Shown piece by piece: positions 55,735 to 64,000 of a stretch of 64,000 bases of DNA (its first letter is position 1; each line of letters opens with the position of its first letter). A program made the translations under genes and the position numbers. The stretch lies in the NCBI RefSeq assembly GCF_014356525.2, contig NW_024090263.1, positions 1 to 64,000 of the forward strand, read 5' to 3'. Source of the DNA: Nilaparvata lugens. Its lineage: Eukaryota > Arthropoda > Insecta > Hemiptera > Delphacidae. The notes beneath the pieces are model-generated. The model worked only from the letters and a program-made list of their open reading frames with translations, was not told where the DNA came from and did not search any database.

Positions 55735-56927
55735 CTGAAAAACAAATTAATTATCCATCATAGAATTGAACAAAGATTAGTTTTATACTAATTAATATAA
55801 CTATTAATTACTATTGCGATATTATTATTATTTCATTGTTTTTGTAGGATTATAATCTGGAGCAAAAAGGGTTATGTTGCAATCTACATTGAAATAATAA
55901 TTTCATGCTTTTATAGATATTTCACATCATGAGTTGAATACAATTAAGTTTATGCTAATGTAATCAGGTTAATCTAGTTATAACAATGAGCATATTGTTC
56001 TCTGACCTTTCGTTTTCAATACAAAACTATAATATTCAACTAGAATAATGTAGCCTACTCTGCAAAGCCCGTAATATAAAAATTCAATGGTCTTCTAGAT
56101 GAGTAGGCAATTCACTTATTTATCTCTGTACAGAATTTAAAATCTAATTTCAAAATTATCCTATTCGATCAAATTGAAAACAAAGTAGATTCATCCCCAA
56201 ATATGCGTAGCCTATTCCTATGAGAAACCAAGCATATGTATTTGTCTCCCGCATGGACAATTAATTTGATTTACATAAAACTAGTTATTAAAAATGCCAT
56301 GTTATTATTTTGAGAGATGCCGGGAAGAGGATAGGCTACTACCACTACTATCGATTAGTACTTATTTAGGTCAGTTGAAAGCATGCCAATTCAATTCAAG
56401 TTTCAAGCCTACTTCATCGAGATACAAAACATATTTTCTAGTGTCCAGGGATAATTGGGTGCAATATTGTAGTTTTTTAATCTATATGAATTCAAAATTC
56501 CTGGTTTGAATATTTTCGGATTAGAAATTGAATATATTTATTGATTAAACATGACCTACCTTTTATTGAATTGAACCATTGATTTGAAAATTTGTGAAAG
56601 GGATGGATTTGTTCTGAACCTATTGACTCTTCTCCAGCAATATGAATTGTTGAGTGGTGGTTCAAGGCTGAGTGGTAGAGAGGACTAAAAAGTCCCTAAC
56701 TCCAAATATAGACTGTATAAATAAGGAATGTTTTCATTTCATTTGTCTATCATTCAGTGCATAAAAATAAGTTAATAAATGTACATTACTATGATTTTAC
56801 TTGATACATGCTAAACATGGGTAGTCTCGGCTTAACTGGATTTCCATAACACTCAACAGTGTAAAATTGTAGGTATTTTCATAACACTCATACGATTACA
56901 ATTTTTTTTAATGTAACAAGCTCTCAC

Positions 56928-57057
56928 CTATTTTCCGTTTTCTGTAGTTCTCGTCGACAGCGAGCATAGCGATGTATCCTCTTTTAACGACTTTTCTGTG
57001 TATATCAAGTTTGCATACAATGGCACCGGCACTAACGCACGTATTGCCATCCATGGC
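56928..57057 (-). CDS. NAA30: NAA30 exon 2
   Basis: Acceptor CTGATTACAG before 57057, donor GTGAGA after 56928. 130 bases encode [20 protein letters not shown] and [18 protein letters not shown], the central strands of the GNAT domain. At the start of the acetyl-CoA loop it reads YRKRKIG where the general GNAT pattern is RxxGxG/A; Lys replaces the first Gly. Confidence 0.92.
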
Positions 57058-57379
57058 CTGTAATCAGAAATATTCGAATGCATGTATTGAAAAATCAAAT
57101 TTAGAAACTTACAATAATAACTAAATTGAAAATAATGAAGAATTTTTCATTAATTTTTCGTAGTTTTGTTGTTGCGTGTATATAAAAAAAAACAACTTGG
57201 GTAGATTCAGTGTGAATAGTGATTTTGAGAAATTTATCCCACAAGAGGCAGGCTGAATTCGAGAATTGACTACAACAAGCAAACAGGCTACACAAGTTCA
57301 TAGAAAAATTGGTGACACATTTTCCAGAAATGGTTCAATGAACTCGATATAGACGATAGAGAAATGCACATAACACGTT

Positions 57380-59010
57380 TCAAGTCACACATGAAAGACG
57401 CACTTCTGGAAATGTGCGAGTATTCTGTAAAAATTTTCTAAATGAGCAGTTTCTTGGTGGTTCTTTTGAAAAAGGCCTCACAACAGGAGGCAGCTTGTTG
57501 AAGAATTCCATGACAGAAATCCTGTACCTGGCCTGTGATCGATGAAGGCGTCTCCTGAGGACATCCAACAGCTCACGGTGCATGCTGTTGTGGTAGTGGA
57601 TGTCACTACGGGCAGCCAGAGTATGCTGTATCCTCTGGACATACAGCAAGCACAGGATGACGGCTGGAGACCGTCAGCACACCAAGGCGAGCAAAGATGG
57701 GCTTGCAGTGGGCAAGATAGTCGCTGCCTGTTATGATTCAAACAATCCTCTTTTGCAGCCTCATATACATCAGCAGCCCTGCCAAGTGACCCCACAGGAG
57801 CAATCCATAGGTAATAAGGCAATGGAAGAGAGCGTGATACATCATCACAAGATACTTCTTAGTCACCAGGCCCCTCATTTTGAGCAGCAGGAAGCAAATG
57901 CGGAAAAGTCGGCAGTAGCTTCACTGGATTCTGAAGATAACGCAGTTCTAGTGACAAGCTGCAGATGATCATTTTGGTATTGTCCTCATTCGGCTGAAAT
58001 CGATTGGACAGGAACCACAAAGTGGTTCGAAGTTGCTCCGCAGATGACTTTAAACCCCGGTCAAGCTCAGCACCCGACGACAGTGGAGATGTATCATCTA
58101 AAAATATCAGAAAGGAGCCGTGGTCGTCGAGGTCATTTATCATCACTAGAAACAGTGTAGGCAGGCCCAGCACCAATCCCTGAGGAGAACCACTGGAAGA
58201 GCCTGGGAGTTTACACCACCGAGGGAGACAAGCTGTGCCCTTCCATAAAGGTACGAGCCCCAGATGGAAAGGGCCGAGTCCCTTAGAACATAGAAACTCA
58301 GCTTTTCAAGTCGAATGCCATGGTCCACACAGTCAAAGGCTCGGCTCAGGTCACACAGAGCAAGAGACTCGCCATCCTCGAAGGCAGCATTAATCTGCTG
58401 AGCTATATGGTCCACTGCACTCACTGTCGATCTCCCAACTCAGAAGTCAAACTGCATGTTAGAGAGCAGGCCATTCTCTTCAAAGAAAGACTCCAGTTGA
58501 GGCTTGATCACTGCCTCGATCACCTTGTCAAAGACAGGAGCTATGGAGATTGACCTGAAGCTACGAAGGCTCTAAGGTTCGTCCTCCTTGAAGACAGGGA
58601 CAGTTCTTGGAAGTCTTCAAAAAATCGGGAAAATTTCCAGACCTCAAGAACTTGTTCACAGATCCACAGAGAGGAAATTCAATGGCATCCACTACCTCTC
58701 GGAGCAAGTTCACAGACATGCCAAACAAATTTGACTTTTAGAGGGCTTGAAGGAGCAGATCATTTTCATCAAGGCAACTGGTGTGGTGATGCTCCTGTCC
58801 CGGCTGGGTTCTTTCTTTCAACAAAACTATTGGATCAACGGTAGCATCTGGCAGGGCACCCACTATGTCCTGAACTAAACTCACAAAGAAGCCATTGAAG
58901 TCAATCCTTTTGCCTTGCATTGATTAGGTGCATTGCATCCTCAATCGTCACTTGGTTTCCAACCCCTTGTTCGACATTTCTATACCTAGCAGAGCTGTCG
59001 GCTTCACCAT
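57380..59010 (-). pseudogene. Decayed LINE reverse-transcriptase fragment in NAA30 intron 1
   Basis: Minus-strand frames give LCDLSRAFDCVDHGIRLEKL (palm motif), FLIFLDDTSPL in the place of the YADD-type block, and a C-terminal YHNSMHRELLDVLRRRLHRS and FFNKLP series. Frames change several times, so it is dead. Upstream parts are more degraded, to about 59010. Confidence 0.7.
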
Positions 59011-59249
59011 CCTCTCATCTGTTCTTGAGGGTGAGCATGATTCCCTTTGTCAGATTATCAGTGTACCACTCCTTGTGGCCATCCAGATGTCAAGGTCTCC
59101 TCCTCATTGCCTGGGGGCGGTGTGGCTTGACACTTTCAGGAAAGGAAAAAATAGAATTTGTCTCGGAAAAGCTTATGTAATCTATACGATATGCAACATT
59201 GCACACTGCATTCACTGCCTATCACATGATGTTTGAGTAGCACCATTGC

Positions 59250-60680
59250 TACGGAGTTGCAGCCTGGGGCTTAGCATTCCTTACAAGCAGACAAAATTAG
59301 AGTTCCAGAAGAGTGGACAAGATAGATCATTGAAGAGGACTGTTTCAGAGAAGTAAGATCCTTACAGTTGTATCGCTCTGCATATTAGAAGCTATAACTT
59401 GATTGAGAGAAACAATTCCAATTCGAGACGCATACTAAGGGATCATTTTATCCTGTTGCCTGAGAGATTGAATTTAATTGAAAACAGGAATCATCCTCGA
59501 AGTATCACTGAGGGAAAAACTGCATTTATGGCTTACCACTCATTATTTGCTTCTCACCTGAAGTACGGCATAGTGGCATGGGAATATGCAGCTTAGACAA
59601 GTATGGACAGAGTTCTGCGAATACAGAAAAAGGCTCTGAGAACAATTCTAAGAAGGGATATGATGGATCACTGCAGGCCGCTCTTCATCCAGCATAAAGT
59701 ACTCACAGTTGTCTCACTCTACATACATGAAGTAACAACCCTTGCTGTGAGGAGTAGACCATAATTGAGGGGAGATAGACATGCCCACAAAACCTGAAAT
59801 AGAACCGACATTGATCTCCAGCAGCACCGGCTCACAAAATTCAGCAGGTCGCCGGCCTATTCTGGGACCCGACTCTTCAACTTTCTGCCCAAAAAAACTT
59901 AAGACAGTACAGGACTACGGTGTCTTTGCTAGAAGACTGAAAAAGTACCTAGCCGTGAGGCCCTACTGGCAGAGTACATAGATGACCACACATACCAGCA
60001 TCATAGACCGTGAATCCCCATTGATTGGGAAGAAATTTGACAATTCCCAGGTCAACGACCATGGAGAAGACTACAACACGTAACAAGTAAGTGAGGTAGG
60101 AAAAGTTTTTTCAAACAGATTAAAAAATTACCTATCAGACATGTCATACAAACTTACAAGCTAATACCCCACTCTATCGTGGGATCGACATATTGGCATG
60201 CTGTGCAATCGACTGGCCAGGGTGACGTTTCTGATGCGGAAGCTGAAGCAACATGTGCCTGCCAACTACTTAATTACAGCCTATCATGGGCTGTTCCAAT
60301 CCATAGTCATATAAGCTTCGGAATAGTACTATGGGGCCATGCGGGTAGCTGTGAAAGGATTCTTTTTCTACAGAAGAAAGTTTTTCGTGTCATCACGTCA
60401 TCGCATTACCTGGAGCACTGCCGGCCAATTTTCAAACGTCTGAAAATATTGACAGTGTACTTTCAGAACATCTACAGCTTCCTACGGCTCCTAAGGAGTG
60501 AGGTCCATGCCTACCAGGAGAGGGGCCAGCTGCACCACTACAATACCAGGAGACGGGGCAACATTGACCAGCCCTACTCCAGACTATCGAAAGTACATGA
60601 ATGCTACCCCTTACGGACGCTAAAATTTTAGACCAAGACCATGCACAAGACCAGTGGACTTGTAGACCAGTTTGAGATTG
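59250..60680 (+). pseudogene. Decayed LINE C-terminal fragments, two in a row, opposite strand
   Basis: One piece near 59530-59700 has SLFASHLKYGIVAWEYA and a following RIQKKALRTI. A second at 60290-60631 has ISFGIVLWGHAGSCERILFL and SSHYLEHCRPIFKRLKILTV. Both are the region after the reverse-transcriptase palm. They point right, whereas the neighbour at 57380-59010 points left. 60681-61220 holds nothing further. Confidence 0.65.
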
Positions 60681-61220
60681 TTTCATGATTGCATGTATTG
60701 CAGTCCATCTACAGAGCCACATGAAACGACCTATCTGCACCCATCTCTAGTTATTTGTGTATTAATTGTTTTATATTTTGACGAAGTCTGTCTGGCGACT
60801 GCCGGTCATGGACTGTATATACTGAATTACCATTATATAGGCCTAATACAAATATTTGGATAATTTTTTCAAACGGTAGGCCTCTTTTTCAAAACCAAAC
60901 CACCAAACTTACGGAAAACATGTTTAATGCCAATAAGAAGTTGTTTTATATTAATCATAGACTTTTAATCTTAGTACCGGAATTATAGATAGGTCACAGG
61001 ATGTTTGTTTCGTATACCGTATATTTTTCTGAGAAATTCAACGCAAAGGATAACTAAGCTACTTTTATTATAATGAACAATACTGCCAATAAAAAAAGGA
61101 ATAAGTTAATTGTCAGTAGCCTACTGATTATATTAGGCTACGAGCTTGATTAAAAGTAATGTTATTTATAGTTAAGCTATCACTCTATGTTGCATGAATT
61201 TGATAAAACATTTCACTCAC

Positions 61221-61883
61221 CAGAAAACAAAGTTTTGGCCAATTGTGGATGAAATATCTATACGTGTATATCGAATATGGTTCTGAAAGGTCTTTTTGTA
61301 TCAGCCTCATAATATCAGGCATTTGAAGTTCAGACTCATAAGAAACATATTCTAGTTTTGATACACTTGCATCTGAATCTTCAACTTCCCTCAAATTATT
61401 TACAGGGGGTTCAATTGATTTGGTTCCGTCACTAGAAGGCCCACTGTTTTCAACATTGTTATGGTTACAATGTTTGTCATTCACTTCAACAGAATGTTCC
61501 GAACTTAACTCACTAGATACTTTTGAAATTTGACTAGAGCTATCTGGGTTACAAGCGTTATCATGTCCACCAGAATTAAGTAAATGGTTGAGTAAGTGTG
61601 ATAATTTTTCGGCTGAATTTATTTCTAACCCACATCCGTTTGGTCCCGCATGTGCACTTGTCGAGTTTCTTGCTTTAGAACATGAAGAGCTGGCTTGGAC
61701 ATCTTTGAAGGCTGAGTTTTTCCCACCTTTGACTACTTCTATATTATAATTTGAGTCTCCCACTAATTTTTCAGGCCGCTTGGAGTTTTCCGAAAGGCAA
61801 CTACTATGATCCAAGTTATCTTTGAGGTCAAAGGTAGGCTTCAGAGAACACTCATTTTCCACTAATTCGTTGCACTTCTCCAT
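61221..61883 (-). CDS. NAA30: NAA30 first coding exon: NatC catalytic N-terminal acetyltransferase
   Basis: NAA30 with NAA35 and NAA38 forms NatC, which acetylates proteins starting with Met followed by a hydrophobic residue. The ATG at 61883 follows an acceptor (GTCTACAG before 61890), so there is an upstream leader exon. The first ~165 codons are Ser/Asn/Glu-rich and unstructured, as in other NAA30 proteins. Then come YVSYESELQMPDIMRLIQKD and YRYFIHNWPKLCFL, the substrate-side start of the GNAT domain. Donor GTGAGT follows 61221, and the frame joins the exon at 57057 on a codon boundary. Intron 1 (57058-61220) is full of LINE debris. Confidence 0.93.
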
Positions 61884-61890
61884 TGGAACC

Positions 61891-62485
61891 CTGTAGACAA
61901 TTATAAAAATTGAGATCGTCCTCGAATTAAAAATACATCTAAATAACACATTGAATTTTTAATTGATAACTAACTACGTATGTAATGGTAGCAAATAAAG
62001 AACAATTCACACATTTTTTGATCGAAACCATATTGGATTTTGCAAAATGAATATATATTCAGTGCCATTATGATATCAATTCAACAGCTGACTTTGATAT
62101 GACTTTTTATAATTTAAAAAGAAATTGAAGAATTATGCAAAAGTATATTCATCATAAAATGATATTTTTCACATAGAAAACTAGACTTTTTTGTTATTTG
62201 GTCATAATGGATGATTTGAAAAAAAAACAATCTTCAGTGCTTTCTAGATTCTTCCGGTATCGCCGTTGTCTGATCATGCTTTTTGTATTCAATTTAGGTT
62301 ATGTTTGACTCTCGCATTGTCGCATTGCAATCGCAGCACGCAATCCGACGCAATGTCGCGTTTCATTCTTTAAACTTTTAAACTTATTTTATCTACTGCC
62401 TAGGCTAAATACAATAATATTTAGGAATGATAAATTTATAGAAAGTTTGCATGATCAATCACTTATCAGATAGTCTCCACCAAAA
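61891..62485. promoter_or_regulatory. Probable bidirectional promoter between NAA30 and a rightward gene
   Basis: NAA30 reads left and the first coding exon at 62486 reads right, with 600 bases between their ATGs. A CpG-richer patch at 62310-62360 (CGCATTGTCGCATTGCAATCGC) stands out. No TATA box. Typical for housekeeping pairs, but start sites are not visible. Confidence 0.45.
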
Positions 62486-62575
62486 ATGGGTGAGACTCTA
62501 AAAGGTCGAAAGTTTAAAGTGAATGTAAATCCAACCACTGGAAAGAGGGATAGGCACCCAATTAAAGAAATTCAG
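62486..62575 (+). CDS. First coding exon of an unrecognised rightward gene
   Basis: ATG in a good context (CAAAAATGG) opens 30 codons: MGETLKGRKFKVNVNPTTGK, then RDRHPIKEIQ. It ends exactly at a strong donor CAG|GTAAGT on a codon boundary. The peptide is basic. Further exons are not found up to 64000. I do not recognise it. Confidence 0.55.
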
Positions 62576-63390
62576 GTAAGTATTGGTAGTCATTATATTT
62601 TTAACCTGCATCTTGCATACTTGAATTAGAATTGCAATTGAAGATGTCGTATTACATTAAAAGCGAATAGTTTATTGACGAATAAAGCATGGTTTTTGTG
62701 TTTCTTGGGAGAATTCAGGGAAGAATAAAGACCGCTATGCGGCATTTTCTATAAATAGGTTCATTATTCGATTTACTGATTCTTTGCCTAGTTTAGTGAT
62801 CCAGATGTACCTTTCAACAATGGGAAAACATATGTTTTGAAATGCTCAATCCACACTTTTACAAAGATGCTGGCCTTGCTGGTGGTTTTGCAATTTGACC
62901 ATTTGTGGATGCTTGGCTAGCCACTCGCCTTCGCTGGTCTGGCATTTGCTTGACAAAAATCGCAGCGATGGCCAACAAAGGCTTATATGCCGAATCTACA
63001 TATTAGACCCATCTTATGCCTACGCTAATGTATGGATGGGTTGTTTGCTAATGCTGGCTACCGCTGGCCTTTATTAAGCACAGGTTAAATTGTAGGCTGG
63101 ACCAGGCTACGCCAAATCACAATCGAGACATTTTGAGCAGGAAGCATAAAATTTTTCACATGCTAGAAACTTTTTTGTTTCAAAAGATAAGTGGTTGCTT
63201 AACACAAGCAGCTGATTGCCTTCAGAAAGGCTGCAATGCAACACTGCTTGAATTATTAGAGGCGAAATTGTCATTTTCACTATTTATAATCATGTGGCTT
63301 GCAGTTGCTAAATTATTCAAGCGTGCTGTATTTTCTTTGTTTTGGTATCAGTTATTGATAGCATATGATGGCACACTATTCAGTTGCTGT

Positions 63391-63740
63391 TCTTGACTTT
63401 AAAACTTCTGATAGGCCAAGTATGATCTTCTAACTACTTTTGACAGTTGAAAAAATAATTTAAATTATTTCTGAGAAACTTTCTTGCTTTTACCACCACC
63501 CACTTATCTTTTGAAACAAGAATGTTTCTATCATAACAAAAATTGTATGTTTTCTGCTCGAAATGTTTCGATATTAACGAACATAATCATTACTTTAATT
63601 AGAAAACTATAGGTCGGATAAAAATTATTTAAACATCAATTGAAAAGAGACACTCTCTCCGTTATTTTGATGTAAAATTCTTACGCATCACGACGCCCCA
63701 TGATTCTGAGAGAAGTGATATTCAAAAGAAAAATATGTTT
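63391..63740 (+). repeat. Decayed copy of the 31971-32350 segment
   Basis: Shares CACCCACTTATCTT, ATGTTTTCTGCTCGA and GAAGTGATATTC-type strings in the same order, with indels that destroy the reading frame present at 31805-32194. Confidence 0.7.
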
Positions 63741-63867
63741 TCGCGATGTTTCCTATTTTATATTGAAAAAAGAATTCCTTTTAATCCTTGTTTAACACTA
63801 CTGGGATATCGGGAATGATTATTCTACATGAAATTCTGACGTTTAATTAAACATTTTCGAATGTTGC

Positions 63868-63963
63868 AACTTTACACGATTTGGCAACCCTGTAATTTCA
63901 ACTTTACACGATTTGGCAACCCTGTAATTTCAACTTTACACGATTTGGCAACCCTGTAATTTC
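63868..63963. repeat. Three tandem copies of a 32-bp unit
   Basis: Three identical units, AACTTTACACGATTTGGCAA followed by CCCTGTAATTTC, at 63868, 63900 and 63932. Confidence 0.95.
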
Positions 63964-64000
63964 TTCGAATGGTGAGCCAAGTCTCATCTTATTTCACACA

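Larger units (their letters stand above)
62576..64000. other. Intron of the rightward gene, with repeats
   Basis: Open frames at 62895-63077 and 63133-63396 have no recognised domain. 63391-63740 is the decayed relative of 31971-32350. The 32-bp tandem repeat near the end is listed separately. Confidence 0.4.

Overview
The window is a piece of an insect nuclear genome. It is AT-rich, with intron-split housekeeping genes and dense mobile elements. Several dispersed repeats resemble repeats I associate with delphacid planthoppers such as Nilaparvata; that assignment is recollection, not proof.

Host genes: ESF1, a nucleolar pre-rRNA processing factor, runs leftward from about 40.1 kb. Four coding exons lie at 40.1-35.05 kb and one more at 8.5-8.2 kb. 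One central exon and the C-terminal exons were not found. NAA30, the NatC catalytic N-terminal acetyltransferase, also runs leftward, in four coding exons from 61.9 to 54.06 kb. It faces away from a short first coding exon of an unrecognised rightward gene at 62.49 kb, so the two probably share a promoter region. Both recognised genes carry one small indel that breaks the frame.

The centrepiece is a complete Polinton/Maverick element at 8698-25190 (16,493 bp), inserted in the large ESF1 intron. It is flanked by the 6-bp duplication GACAAG, begins AGT, ends ACT, and has terminal inverted repeats (TIRs) of 1237 and 1293 bp. Reading leftward it holds polB, an inverted duplicate of an accessory segment, chromodomain integrase, packaging ATPase, a DUF8207-like protein, a small unknown, a PLA2-like protein, adenain-like protease, penton-like minor capsid, a small protein, a truncated and chimeric major capsid gene, an orphan 293-codon ORF, a repetitive secreted ORF, and a rightward secreted accessory gene at the left TIR edge. 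Each tip has a subterminal palindrome. Behind it lie 10 (left) or 8 (right) tandem units of about 30 bp, nearly all matching DR3-type nuclear-receptor elements, most also with an FTZ-F1-type half-site. An inward-facing TATA box in each TIR serves polB on one side and the secreted gene on the other. The capsid and replication genes carry stops or frameshifts, so this copy is probably dead or badly assembled.

Other layout: 1-1175 is a second copy of the polB N-terminal part. 1.38-3.4 kb is a diverged, more AT-rich Polinton remnant on the plus strand (integrase, ATPase, DUF8207-like). 3.4-8.1 kb holds foldback elements, a tandem array, a MITE, a LINE tail and a Tigger remnant. 25.9-27.4 kb is a satellite of about 203 bp. 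45-46.1 kb is a LINE tail. 46.15-52.6 kb is a nearly full CR1-like LINE. NAA30 intron 1 holds LINE fragments in both orientations.
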